A stretch of 9,842 nucleotides of DNA from Acidobacteriota bacterium (GCA_023265215.1 JAHFUH010000146.1:1-9842); one strand, 5' to 3'; positions 1-7,132 are shown, counted from the first letter of the stretch. Program-made: numbers and translations. Notes: generated by a model from the sequence alone, not told the origin.

Positions 1-430
1 TTCGGATAATCAACAGACCACACATCCGACAGTAAGCGAGCGTGAGGTAATCACAACGGCCCAGGAGAAGGACACCGTAATATATAGTCTGAAGACGTCA
101 GGAACACCGCTGGCTTTGGGTTCTCAACTGCCATCCTTGATCCTTGGGGATTCCGTGAACAAAGTTGCCCAGGAAACCGGGGGAGAAGTGATCAAGGTAT
201 CGAATGTCGGTTCACTTGACAGTGCTTTGAGTTCCGTGATCTCACGCCTGCGGACAAGGTACTCGCTGGGTTATTATCCGTCCAGCAGCAGCCAAGGCGG
301 AGCATTCCACTCGATCACAGTGCGGCTGGCTGATAAATTCGGGAAACCCGGCAGCAACTATTCTATTCACGCCAAACGCGGCTATTACGCCGTCCAGTCT
401 TCGAAGTTCATCGCCGACTTACAGCCCTAG
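1..430 (+). CDS. VWFA-related protein, C-terminal part (5' end outside window)
   Basis: The reading frame is open from position 2 to the TAG at 428-430, so the window holds the last 142 residues of a longer protein. The visible part has the closing pattern of the acidobacterial VWFA-related family: a segment asking for persistence of an 'ETGGEV' motif, a helix with 'LRTRYSLGYYP', then 'FHSITVRL' and a final 'RGYYA'. Members are usually exported proteins of about 300 residues or more, with a von Willebrand A fold; their function is mostly unknown. The VWA metal-binding motif and any signal peptide would lie upstream and cannot be checked. A TTG at 116 is internal to the frame and is not the start. 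The gene is separated from the next confident gene by 0.7 kb and is probably unrelated to the complex downstream. Confidence 0.8.
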   Translation, partial: SDNQQTTHPTVSEREVITTAQEKDTVIYSLKTSGTPLALGSQLPSLILGDSVNKVAQETGGEVIKVSNVGSLDSALSSVISRLRTRYSLGYYPSSSSQGGAFHSITVRLADKFGKPGSNYSIHAKRGYYAVQSSKFIADLQP

Positions 431-466
431 CTTTCGCCGTCCATGAGATAACTCTTGCGAATATAA

Positions 467-520
467 TTGCGGGAACCAGCATCTTGCGCCCACATTGTCC
501 GTAGCGCAGGATTCCCGCAA
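467..520. repeat. Strong two-part stem-loop (9-bp perfect inverted repeat plus inner 7-bp stem)
   Basis: TTGCGGGAA (467-475) is perfectly complementary to TTCCCGCAA (512-520). Inside it, CTTGCGC (483-489) can pair with GCGCAGG (504-510), with one G-T pair, leaving a 14-base loop. The structure lies 36 bases after the stop codon of the VWFA-related gene. No T-run follows on the plus strand (ATGGCG comes next), so a simple intrinsic terminator is not supported. It could be a 3' stabilising or Rho-dependent element, or part of an interspersed repeat. Confidence 0.55.
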
Positions 521-543
521 ATGGCGCTGTTGCCCACATCGTC
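488..543 (+). repeat. 12-base direct repeat, one mismatch, 44 bp apart
   Basis: GCCCACATTGTC at 488-499 recurs as GCCCACATCGTC at 532-543, and the core GCCCACA occurs inverted at 587-593 (TGTGGGC). A separate 10-base repeat, ATGCGCCTGA, occurs at 561-570 and 630-639. Meaning unknown; this could be chance or the remains of a repeat element. Confidence 0.4.
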
Positions 544-553
544 TGAGTCGCGC

Positions 554-685
554 TTAGGGCATGCGCCTGAGCCGTCGGATTATGGTTGTGGGCACGAAGG
601 TGAATTGATGCGCAAATTGGAGCGAGCGGATGCGCCTGATGCGGGGATCAAGGCCGATCAGAATGCTCGACAACTTCATTTTCAT
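554..685 (-). CDS. Possible 43-residue basic small protein (doubtful)
   Basis: On the minus strand an ATG at 685 is preceded by AAGGAGA (complement of 691-697), five bases away. This is one of the best Shine-Dalgarno arrangements in the window. The frame encodes 43 residues, starting MKMKLSSILIGL and ending in an arginine-rich stretch (RRLRRMP), with stop at 554-556. It resembles no family I know. The same frame stays open upstream to 817, so the small-gene reading rests only on the ribosome-binding site. It may be a decayed or chance ORF. Confidence 0.2.
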   Translation of the reverse strand: MKMKLSSILIGLDPRIRRIRSLQFAHQFTFVPTTIIRRLRRMP

Positions 686-706
686 CTCTTTCTCCTTAGC
701 ATGACC

Positions 707-723
707 GATTGGGGGGACCAATC
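707..723. repeat. 6-bp inverted repeat with 5-base loop
   Basis: GATTGG (707-712) and CCAATC (718-723) flank a GGGGA loop. On the minus strand it lies about ten bases upstream of the strong ribosome-binding site at 691-697. It could be an operator-like or leader hairpin if the small minus-strand ORF is real, otherwise chance. Confidence 0.3.
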
Positions 724-878
724 CCAGTCGGAGGAACATATCACATTGCGGTGCTCTCTCATTCGTCGAAATCATTCCCAAAACCATTCGTCTCCGTAAG
801 AAGATCCCGGATGCCAATCTCCATTGGAGCGTTGAGGCTTGGATTAGGTGTTATAGATCCAACACCCGACCGGGCTGG

Positions 879-1052
879 CTACTGTTTAATCCTTGGGCGA
901 GACGTCGCGTAACGCGGATGCACCCAGACGATATTCTCCTGGTTCTTCAGATTGCTTCTCATGAAAAATGGGTGGCCGCCCCTCTGAGCCAGATCCCGCA
1001 TCAATCCGTCCCACTTTTGAGAGTATGCCTTGCGAAAATCATCCACTTTCAC
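879..1052 (-). CDS. Possible 57-residue minus-strand ORF or gene remnant (doubtful)
   Basis: A minus-strand frame begins at GTG 1052 and stops at TAG 879-881, encoding 57 residues of mixed, globular-looking composition (for example KAYSQKWDGLMRDLAQRGG). The frame remains open upstream of the GTG for about another 15 codons, giving a CSHCQQARYGG stretch with a CxxC pair, before an in-frame TAG. A GGAGG lies 13 bases before the GTG, which is long for a ribosome-binding site. The composition looks more protein-like than the overlapping plus-strand frames, but I recognise no family. It may be the C-terminal remnant of a broken gene. Confidence 0.22.
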   Translation of the reverse strand: MKVDDFRKAYSQKWDGLMRDLAQRGGHPFFMRSNLKNQENIVWVHPRYATSRPRIKQ

Positions 1053-1082
1053 ACCGAGAGTCCGGCCTCCATATCGTGCCTG

Positions 1083-1110
1083 TTGACAATGGGAACAAAA
1101 GCTCTACAAT
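1083..1110 (+). promoter_or_regulatory. Probable sigma-70 promoter of the regulator-complex operon
   Basis: TTGACA (1083-1088, perfect -35) is followed after 16 bases by TACAAT (1105-1110, five of six matches to TATAAT). Transcription would start near 1117, leaving a leader of about 40 bases before the ATG at 1159. It is the best promoter match I can see in the window and points straight into the seven-gene block. Confidence 0.6.
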
Positions 1111-1145
1111 ATCCCCTTTTGTCCACGCCAGTTCTCAAATGACCT

Positions 1146-1149
1146 GGAG
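1146..1149 (+). promoter_or_regulatory. Ribosome-binding site that decides the regulator start
   Basis: GGAG here lies 9 bases before the ATG at 1159, directly against the ATG at 1150 and 15 bases before the ATG at 1165. Spacing favours 1159 among the three in-frame starts. Confidence 0.55.
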
Positions 1150-1158
1150 ATGTCGCGT

Positions 1159-1833
1159 ATGAAGATGACCGTCCGGGAAGCATCCAAATTGTTTAACGTG
1201 TCTGAGAAAACCATCTATCGATGGATCGAGCAGAAAAATCTCCCAGCGTACCGGATCAACAAGCAATTCCGCTTCAACCAGACTGAGTTGCTGGAATGGG
1301 CGGCAGCCGGCAGGACAAGTTTCTCGCCGGATCTTCTCGGCGAACAGGAATCAGGCTCGGCTCCGCTTCCGGATCCAATTCAAGCTTTGGCGGCCGGGGG
1401 AATTCATTACAGGGTCGCAGGAAAAGACCGCGATTCCGTTCTGCACGGTGTGGTCGAATTGCTGCGGCTTCCGGATCAAGTGGATCGTGAGTTCCTGCTT
1501 CAGGTTCTGCTATCCCGTGAAGCATTGGGATCCACAGGCATCGGCGATGGAATCGCCATTCCGCACGCTCGAAATCCGATCGTATTAAATGTGGAGCGCC
1601 CAACAGTCACACTCTGTTTTCTTGAAAATCCAGTAGATTTTTCCGCACTGGACGGTCTGCCGGTTACGGTTTTATTTACTTTAATCACACCCACGGTTCG
1701 CGCCCACCTCCATATTCTCTCGCGCCTGGCCTTTATTCTCACCGACAAAGGCTTCCGGGATGTGCTGAAGCGGCAGGGATCCAGAGACGAAATTTTTGCG
1801 GAAGTCCGCCGAATAATTCAAAGCCTGGCGTAA
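1159..1833 (+). CDS. Helix-turn-helix / PTS EIIA (PtsN-like) fusion regulator
   Basis: The 224-residue protein has two domains. Residues about 3-47 are an excisionase/MerR-type helix-turn-helix (TVREASKLFNVSEKTIYRWI, then a RINKQFRF wing). Residues about 75-220 are a PTS EIIA type-2 domain of the fructose/nitrogen (PtsN) kind. The phospho-accepting histidine is H136 in GIAIPHAR, and a second conserved region follows (RAHLHILSRLAFIL). EIIA domains receive phosphate from the PTS chain; stand-alone PtsN is a regulator rather than a transporter part. The fused DNA-binding domain suggests a transcription regulator whose activity depends on phosphorylation (inference). No EIIB or EIIC transporter gene is nearby. 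Its stop is 21 bases before the HyfB-like start, so it is very probably co-transcribed with the complex and may control it. An alternative start is 1150. Confidence 0.88.
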   Translation: MKMTVREASKLFNVSEKTIYRWIEQKNLPAYRINKQFRFNQTELLEWAAAGRTSFSPDLLGEQESGSAPLPDPIQALAAGGIHYRVAGKDRDSVLHGVVELLRLPDQVDREFLLQVLLSREALGSTGIGDGIAIPHARNPIVLNVERPTVTLCFLENPVDFSALDGLPVTVLFTLITPTVRAHLHILSRLAFILTDKGFRDVLKRQGSRDEIFAEVRRIIQSLA

Positions 1834-1854
1834 CGCCGGTTGGAAGAGATACAG

Positions 1855-3852
1855 ATGCACCTGATTTTGTCGTCAGTCGCGATACAGCTCCTCTGCGGCA
1901 TTACTGTGCTGTTCCTTCGCCGTAACAGCCGCTTCACTTCAGGGGTCGGCGCTGCCGGCCCTATAGTCGCCTGCGTAATCGGATTGATTCCCGCACTGAA
2001 GACTCTTTCGGGGATCGCGAACAACCCAATCCATGCTTCCTGGAATATGCCGCTCGGGACAATCTCCCTCGGCCTCGATGGGCTCTCAGCGCTATTCCTG
2101 CTCCCAATACTGGGGCTCGGCGCGCTGTCCGCAATTTATGGAATTGGATATCTTCGGCCGTATCGCGAGCACAAGTCATTGAACACTTCATGGTTCCTGT
2201 TCAACACACTCGGCGCGAGCATGGCGATGGTGGTATTGGCCCGTAGCGTCCTGCTATTCCTTTTGGCCTGGGAAGTAATGTCGCTTTCCTCATTTTTCCT
2301 TGTGGCATTTGAACGCGAGAAAAAGGAGGCACGGGAGGCATCTTGGGTTTATCTGATCGCAACTCACCTGGGCACGTCTTTCCTGCTTGCCATGTTTCTC
2401 CTGCTGGGACAGAACTCCAATGAGCTTGATTTCGGGCAACTCGGCGGGCTGACTCCGGGACTGGCCGGATTGTGCTTCATTCTGGCCGTTGTCGGATTCG
2501 GAACGAAGGCTGGGATTCTGCCTTTTCACGTATGGCTGCCGGAAGCTCACCCTGCGGCACCGACTCACGTCTCGGCCCTGATGTCCGGAGTGATGATTAA
2601 GACCGGCATTTACGGAATCCTGCGCACCCTTAGTTTCCTCGGCCCGCCGCCGCCCTGGTGGGGATTCACGCTGATCGGCATTGGATTGATCTCGGGTGTG
2701 GTCGGGGTGCTCTTCGCCCTGGCGCAACGCGATTTGAAAAGGATGCTCGCATATTCCAGCGTCGAGAATATCGGAATCATCGTCACCGGAATCGGGGTTG
2801 GGCTTCTCGGCATCAGCATCGGATCGCCCGCTCTGGCGGCGCTGGGATTTGCAGGCAGTCTTCTGCACGTTGTGAACCACGCCATGTTCAAAGGTCTCCT
2901 ATTCATGGGCGCCGGCTCGGTCGCTCACGGAACGCATACGCGCAAAATTGATCATCTGGGGGGCCTGATCAAAAGAATGCCGTGGACCGCCACGGCTTTT
3001 CTTGTGGGCGCGATTGCAATCTCGGGCCTTCCTCCTCTGAACGGGTTTGTAAGCGAGTTCCTGATCTATATCGGCGCCTTCAAAGGTGCCGCCTCGATCG
3101 GAAATGGATCTTCAATCGCTTTGCTCGCAGTGATCGCTGGACTGGCTCTCATCGGGGGGCTGGCGACCGCGTGTTTCACGAGAGCGTTCGGAATCGTGTT
3201 TCTTGGCGAACCCCGGTCCGAGCATCCAAAGCATGCTCACGAATCCGGCCAAGACATTCTCTTCCCCATGATTCTATTGGCGGGCGGCTGTTTCGCGGTT
3301 GGTCTATCGGGCTTCGGGATCATTCGAGCATCGGCCTCAGCACTGGCGGGGATAATCCAGCCAATCGCAAATAACGGATTGGATCCGGCAGCCATCCGTG
3401 CGGAGATATTTTTTGCCGCCGATTCGCTCCGGTCCTTTACATATGGCGCGCTGGCTATTCTGGGATTGATCGCGCTGATCGCTTTGCTTCGCAAACGGCT
3501 GCTTTCCGGTCGCATTATCCGGCAGGCCGGCACCTGGGATTGCGGATATATCCAGCCGACGTCTCGAATGCAGTATACGGCTTCTTCTTTTGCGCAGCCG
3601 ATCATTGATCTTTTCAATGTGTTTCAACACGAGCGGAAACGTTTCAAACCTCCGCAGGGCTATTTCCCTGCAACGGCATTTTTCGAAACCAAAACCTTGG
3701 ACACCTCGCAGGAAGGTATCTATCGCCCAATTTTCGAAATGGTCGGACGGACTCTTTCCAAGCTGAAAGTCATGCAGCATGGACGCATCCAGCTTTATGT
3801 GCTGTACATTGTGCTCACACTTATTGTTTTGCTGTTCTGGAAACTACGCTGA
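1855..3852 (+). CDS. hyfB: HyfB-like proton-translocating membrane subunit (NuoL/MrpA antiporter-like)
   Basis: The 665-residue, very hydrophobic protein is close in length to E. coli HyfB (about 670). It belongs to the antiporter-like subunits shared by complex I (NuoL/M/N), Mrp antiporters and group 4 hydrogenases, which move H+ or Na+ across the cytoplasmic membrane. Key residues are present: Glu of FLLAWEVMS (about E140), Lys of GFGTKAG (about K218), His and Glu of PFHVWLPEAH, the IKTGIYGIL helix, and Lys in HAMFKGLLF. The C-terminus carries the HyfB-type extension (GTWDCGY, a soluble stretch, then a last membrane helix near 645-660). I chose the ATG at 1855 because GGAAGAG (1842-1848) lies six bases before it; a TTG at 1840 is the alternative but lacks such a site. 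The gene follows the regulator by 21 bases, but a 234-bp gap separates it from the next subunit. Confidence 0.93.
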   Translation: MHLILSSVAIQLLCGITVLFLRRNSRFTSGVGAAGPIVACVIGLIPALKTLSGIANNPIHASWNMPLGTISLGLDGLSALFLLPILGLGALSAIYGIGYLRPYREHKSLNTSWFLFNTLGASMAMVVLARSVLLFLLAWEVMSLSSFFLVAFEREKKEAREASWVYLIATHLGTSFLLAMFLLLGQNSNELDFGQLGGLTPGLAGLCFILAVVGFGTKAGILPFHVWLPEAHPAAPTHVSALMSGVMIKTGIYGILRTLSFLGPPPPWWGFTLIGIGLISGVVGVLFALAQRDLKRMLAYSSVENIGIIVTGIGVGLLGISIGSPALAALGFAGSLLHVVNHAMFKGLLFMGAGSVAHGTHTRKIDHLGGLIKRMPWTATAFLVGAIAISGLPPLNGFVSEFLIYIGAFKGAASIGNGSSIALLAVIAGLALIGGLATACFTRAFGIVFLGEPRSEHPKHAHESGQDILFPMILLAGGCFAVGLSGFGIIRASASALAGIIQPIANNGLDPAAIRAEIFFAADSLRSFTYGALAILGLIALIALLRKRLLSGRIIRQAGTWDCGYIQPTSRMQYTASSFAQPIIDLFNVFQHERKRFKPPQGYFPATAFFETKTLDTSQEGIYRPIFEMVGRTLSKLKVMQHGRIQLYVLYIVLTLIVLLFWKLR

Positions 3853-3903
3853 AAGGCGTCTGAATATCACAAGAGTGAACGAAGCGAAACCCTGGTTTAG
3901 AGT

Positions 3904-3917
3904 TTTTGCATTTTGCA
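3904..3917 (+). repeat. Tandem heptamer TTTTGCA x2
   Basis: Two exact adjacent copies of TTTTGCA at 3904-3910 and 3911-3917, in the intra-operon gap. No function is evident. Confidence 0.5.
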
Positions 3918-3975
3918 CGCCTGCAGCCGTCTTAAAGAGGCATAGTAATTGATCGGAACCTTGAGGGCATTGAAT

Positions 3976-4009
3976 AAGCGCCTTCGGCGCTTTTGGCTTT
4001 GCGAAGCGC
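3976..4009. repeat. Competing hairpins between HyfB- and HyfC-like genes
   Basis: AAGCGCC (3976-3982) pairs perfectly with GGCGCTT (3986-3992) across a TTC loop. The same right arm, GCGCTT (3987-3992), can instead pair with AAGCGC (4004-4009). The first hairpin is followed by only two further T residues (TTGG), so terminator activity would be weak. Two mutually exclusive folds could modulate read-through or mRNA processing, or this could be a palindromic genomic repeat. Confidence 0.45.
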
Positions 4010-4086
4010 GCGGGTCGATAAAAAGAAAACGGAGCCCTGAAGCTTCGACAGAATGAAATTCGCGCAGTCAGAGGAAAAGTGAAGGA

Positions 4087-4998
4087 ATGAACGCGCAATC
4101 CATCGTGTACTCGGCATCGGCTCTTCTCTTCTCACCGCTGCTGCTGGGCGTCATCAATCGTGTTAAAGCCATCTTCGCGGGGCGAACCGGGCAGCCGCTG
4201 CTGCAGACTTATTACGATTTATCGAAATTGTTCCGCAAAGGAGCTGTCTACAGCACAACAAGTTCCTGGGTGTTCAGAGCGGGCCCGACTGTAGGGCTCG
4301 CATCCGTGCTGGTTGCACTCGCTATAACACCATTTGGCAGGGTCCCCGCTCTCCTGAATTTCCCGGGCGATCTCCTGCTGCTTGCATATGCACTTGGATT
4401 GATGCGCTTTTTCACGGTAATCGCCGCGCTCGATACCGGGTCAGCTTTTGAGGGAATGGGCGCCAGCCGCGAAGTACAGTTCTCCGCCTTGGCTGAACCC
4501 GCCTTCCTTCTCTGTCTTGCTGCGTTGGCCTGCAAGACACAAAGCCTGTCGCTTTCGACAATAATCTCGCGGATGAACTTCGGGCTTTGGGCGAAGGACG
4601 GCCCTGCATTGGCGATGATCGCCGTGGCTTTCATGGCTGTCCTGCTCGCAGAGAATGCGCGGATGCCCGTCGACGATCCGACCACACACCTGGAACTCAC
4701 GATGATCCACGAAGTGATGGTTCTTGATCATTCCGGTCCCGACTTTGCATTTATCCTTTATTCCGCTTCATTGAAATTATGGGTTATGGGAGCGCTGCTG
4801 ATCGGCATCATCCTGCCGGTGCGTACTGGAAATATTTTGTTGGATTTTCCAGCTACGCTCCTCGGAATGATCGCCCTGGCGTTGCTGATTGGTGTAATTG
4901 AATCCGTAATGGCCAGGCTGCGATTGCTCCGCGTTCCTCAACTTCTGGTGGGCGCTGGGGTTATCGCGGTAATCGCGCTCATTTTAATTTTGAGGTGA
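4087..4998 (+). CDS. hyfC: HyfC-like / NuoH-like membrane subunit (complex I subunit 1 family)
   Basis: The 303-residue membrane protein belongs to the NuoH/HyfC/HycD family, the subunit that joins the peripheral electron-transfer arm to the ion-pumping arm. Recognisable features: the N-terminal amphipathic stretch LLQTYYDLSKLFRKG (about 38-52), LDTGSAFEGMGASRE (about 115-129, a conserved acidic loop), and LAENARMPVDDPTTHLEL (about 187-204), matching the AE-xxRxPxD-PxxxxEL signature of the family, followed by MIHEVMVLDHSGPD. Length matches E. coli HyfC (about 315). The start at 4087 has AAGGA directly against it and GAGGA about 11 bases upstream, so its ribosome-binding site is not ideal. The stop TGA (4996-4998) overlaps the ribosome-binding site of the next gene. 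Confidence 0.92.
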   Translation: MNAQSIVYSASALLFSPLLLGVINRVKAIFAGRTGQPLLQTYYDLSKLFRKGAVYSTTSSWVFRAGPTVGLASVLVALAITPFGRVPALLNFPGDLLLLAYALGLMRFFTVIAALDTGSAFEGMGASREVQFSALAEPAFLLCLAALACKTQSLSLSTIISRMNFGLWAKDGPALAMIAVAFMAVLLAENARMPVDDPTTHLELTMIHEVMVLDHSGPDFAFILYSASLKLWVMGALLIGIILPVRTGNILLDFPATLLGMIALALLIGVIESVMARLRLLRVPQLLVGAGVIAVIALILILR

Positions 4999-5002
4999 TG
5001 AA

Positions 5003-5647
5003 ATGCAGCAATGGCTTGAATTAGCAACCGTGCTCCTCTTCCTCTCTAACCTGGCGATGCTTGGTTTGAGCGAGTTGGGCGCCTGTGTGCGAACGGTCGC
5101 ATTCCAGGGAATTCTCCTGGGATTTATTACGCTGATCGTGCGGCAAGAGGGGCTGTCCGTTCGTCTGCTGATTCTCAGCGTTATGAGCATAGGCCTGAAA
5201 GGTTTTGTTTTCCCCTTTCTTCTCTTAAGAAGTATCCGCGAGGCCGGAGTTCGGCGGGAAGTCGAACCCTTTGTCGGTTATGTCACGTCAGTCGTCGGCG
5301 GTCTTCTGATGCTGGCCGTGTCGATGTGGATTTCCGCTCGAATCCCGGCAACAGCTACGGCAATGTCTTCATTTCAAATTCCGGTGGCGCTTTCAACAAT
5401 TTTCACGGGACTATTTCTCGTCGTCAGCCGGCGAAAAGCCCTGAACCAGGTTATTGGTTATCTTGTTTTCGAAAGCGGTATTTACATGTTCGGCATCACC
5501 GCAGTAGGCGAGATTCCATTCCTTATCGAGTTGGGAGTTCTGCTTGATGTCTTTGTAGCCGTGTTTGTGATGGGGATCGCAATGAATCATATCAATCGTG
5601 AGTTTGACCATATTGATGCCGATCAGCTCAGTTCTCTAAAAGGTTAA
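5003..5647 (+). CDS. hyfE: HyfE-like membrane subunit
   Basis: The 214-residue hydrophobic protein matches E. coli HyfE in length (216) and has about six to seven membrane helices. The second half is typical: VSRRKALNQVIGYLVFESGI (about 141-160), a buried-acid helix pair IELGVLLDVFVAVFVMGI (about 175-192), then a cytoplasmic tail NHINREFDHID. The first and last parts resemble NuoK. Buried acidic residues (E88 in VEP, E157, E176, D182) are candidates for proton relay. A GAGGTGA (4992-4998) lies four bases before the ATG and includes the stop of the HyfC-like gene, which implies translational coupling. The gene is part of the membrane arm. Confidence 0.9.
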   Translation: MQQWLELATVLLFLSNLAMLGLSELGACVRTVAFQGILLGFITLIVRQEGLSVRLLILSVMSIGLKGFVFPFLLLRSIREAGVRREVEPFVGYVTSVVGGLLMLAVSMWISARIPATATAMSSFQIPVALSTIFTGLFLVVSRRKALNQVIGYLVFESGIYMFGITAVGEIPFLIELGVLLDVFVAVFVMGIAMNHINREFDHIDADQLSSLKG

Positions 5648-5653
5648 TGTCCG

Positions 5654-7132
5654 ATGAATTACAACCTTCTTCTGGGATTGCTGCTCTTTGTCCCCTGCGC
5701 GGGCGCTGCAATTTGCATCGCAATACGCGCGCCCGGACGAATCCTTGCAGCGATGTGCACAACTGTCATGGTTTGGGCACTGATCACGCTGAAACTGTGT
5801 TTGGAAGTGTTTTCCCGCGGGCCGATCCAGGCGGCAGATCGCGTGTTTTATGTGGATGCGCTCTCCGCCTATCACCTGTGCGTGATGATGCTGGTCTTTG
5901 TCGCCTCTTCCGTCTATGCAATCGGGTATTTCAAGGAAGAGATCAGGTCGGAACGCATTACGCGGCGCGGACTGCACCAGTATGCCGGGCTGTGGTGCGG
6001 CGCCCTCGCCGCGATGACACTATCGCTTATCTCCAACAATCTGGGAATCATGTGGGTTGGCATTGAAGCCACAACATTGCTGACTGCGTTTTTGATCTGC
6101 ATTCCAAGAAAGGCCGCTTCGATTGAAGCGATGTGGAAATACCTGATGATCTGTTCAATCGGCGTTGCTTTTGCATTTTTGGGCACTCTGCTGATTGCAG
6201 CCGCTTCCGGCGGTCTTCACCTGAGCCGCTCCGAAACGCTGCTCTGGACACAACTGCGCGTTTCAGCGTCTGCGCTCAATCCTATGCTTTTAAAGATGGG
6301 ATTTCTTTGCCTTCTGGTCGGATATGGAACAAAAGCCGGTCTGGCGCCGCTGCACAACTGGCTTCCGGATGCGCACAGCCAGGCTCCGGCGCCTGTTTCA
6401 GCCATATTCTCGGGATTCATGCTCAATGCAGCTCTTTACTGCATCCTGCGATACGTTCCGATCGTTGAACAGGCAACCGGGCGCGTTGGCTGGAGTCTTC
6501 AGCTGCTTTCCCTTTTCGGGATTATCTCGATTATAGTGTCCGCAGCCTTCATCATTTTTCAGCACGACGTAAAGAGGCTTCTCGCCTATCACAGCGTGGA
6601 GCACATCGGTATCATCACGCTGGCCTTCGGGCTTGGAGGGCTGGGAACTTTTGCAGCTCTCTTTCACACGCTGAATCATTCTATCTGCAAAACGCTCTCA
6701 TTCTTCGCTGCAGGACGGCTTGGCCAAACCTACGACACGCACGACATGACGAAGATGTCAGGAACTCTTGCATCGGCGCCGGTATGGGGAACAGCCTTAT
6801 TCGGAAGCCTTCTCGCACTGATCGGCGTTGCGCCGTTTGCCCTGTTCATGAGCGAATTCCAGGTGCTGAGGGCCGCGATAGACAGTCGCGCAATTGTCTG
6901 GATGATTCTGTTCCTGGCCGGAAGCGGCATTGTATTTGTCGGAGCTCTCCGGCATGCGATCGCAATGGCCTGGGGCGAGCCGGTTTCCGTCGCAGTGCCG
7001 GAGAGCACGGGAATGATCGAGAAATTCCTGGCATTCGCACCCATCGCCGTTCTGCTTGTGCTGGGCGTCTGGATCCCTGGTCCGCTTTTGGCTGCGATGA
7101 AACAGGCAGCCTCAGTTTTAAGGGGATTCTGA
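5654..7132 (+). CDS. hyfF: HyfF-like proton-translocating membrane subunit (antiporter-like)
   Basis: The 492-residue protein is a second antiporter-like ion-translocating subunit, a little shorter than E. coli HyfF (526). Family residues are in place: Glu of WVGIEATTLLTAFL (E138), the MWKYLMICSIG helix (K162), Lys of VGYGTKAGL (K227), PLHNWLPDAHSQAP (H234, D239), HDVKRLLAYHSVEHIGI, and HTLNHSICKTLSFF. GLHQYAGLW near residue 106 is also typical of HyfF. The ATG at 5654 has AAAAGG about ten bases before it; the ATG at 5647 is in another frame and is a shadow. Only 6 bases separate it from the HyfE-like gene, and its stop overlaps the next start (TGATG). The complex thus has two antiporter-like subunits (HyfB and HyfF types) and no HyfD. 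Confidence 0.93.
   Translation: MNYNLLLGLLLFVPCAGAAICIAIRAPGRILAAMCTTVMVWALITLKLCLEVFSRGPIQAADRVFYVDALSAYHLCVMMLVFVASSVYAIGYFKEEIRSERITRRGLHQYAGLWCGALAAMTLSLISNNLGIMWVGIEATTLLTAFLICIPRKAASIEAMWKYLMICSIGVAFAFLGTLLIAAASGGLHLSRSETLLWTQLRVSASALNPMLLKMGFLCLLVGYGTKAGLAPLHNWLPDAHSQAPAPVSAIFSGFMLNAALYCILRYVPIVEQATGRVGWSLQLLSLFGIISIIVSAAFIIFQHDVKRLLAYHSVEHIGIITLAFGLGGLGTFAALFHTLNHSICKTLSFFAAGRLGQTYDTHDMTKMSGTLASAPVWGTALFGSLLALIGVAPFALFMSEFQVLRAAIDSRAIVWMILFLAGSGIVFVGALRHAIAMAWGEPVSVAVPESTGMIEKFLAFAPIAVLLVLGVWIPGPLLAAMKQAASVLRGF

Larger units (their letters stand above)
431..1158. other. 0.7-kb region without a convincing gene
   Basis: No plus-strand frame here looks like a protein I recognise, and the open frames are short and overlap one another. 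The region contains a strong stem-loop (467-520), a 12-base direct repeat with one mismatch (488-499 and 532-543), a 6-bp inverted repeat (707-723), two weak minus-strand ORFs (554-685, 879-1052) and the promoter for the regulator gene (1083-1110). It may be a decayed gene plus the control region of the downstream operon. Confidence 0.6.
3853..4086. other. 234-bp gap inside the operon, with hairpins and no gene
   Basis: The gap splits an otherwise tightly packed operon. It holds a tandem heptamer (3904-3917), competing hairpins (3976-4009) and a 6-bp inverted pair (AGGCGT 3854-3859 with ACGCCT 3917-3922). Minus-strand frames exist, but they are arginine-, serine- and alanine-rich with no recognisable motif. 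I see no good promoter. It may be an interspersed repeat unit or an attenuation/processing site. Confidence 0.55.

Noticed and set aside
431..556. Minus-strand stretch reading like a recombinase zinc ribbon (AGILRYGQCGRKM)
   Set aside because: The resemblance is one short motif with one of the expected cysteines replaced by Tyr. The residues around it do not continue the family pattern and other frames are equally open. It could be a decayed recombinase fragment but is not supportable as a feature.
467..799. 110-residue plus-strand ORF
   Set aside because: It has no recognisable domain, no ribosome-binding site, and crosses the stem-loop and repeats.
431..1158. CRISPR array or tRNA in the upstream gap
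   Set aside because: The repeats are too few and not regularly spaced for CRISPR, and I see no cloverleaf with a TTCGA-type T-loop.
2290..2880. 196-residue minus-strand ORF opposite the HyfB-like gene
   Set aside because: It is a low-complexity, highly charged shadow of a clearly conserved plus-strand membrane protein.
3890..3920. Possible sigma-54 promoter (TGG...TTTTTGCA) upstream of the HyfC-like gene
   Set aside because: The spacing between GG and GC is 12 bases, not the required 10, and the rest of the consensus is missing.
3976..3996. Intrinsic terminator inside the operon
   Set aside because: The hairpin is perfect but followed by only two T residues beyond the stem and then GG; reported as competing hairpins instead.
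6784..7131. Long N-terminal extension of the large subunit ORF (619 residues)
   Set aside because: This stretch lies wholly inside the HyfF-like gene in another frame, has no family similarity, and a good ribosome-binding site supports the ATG at 7132.
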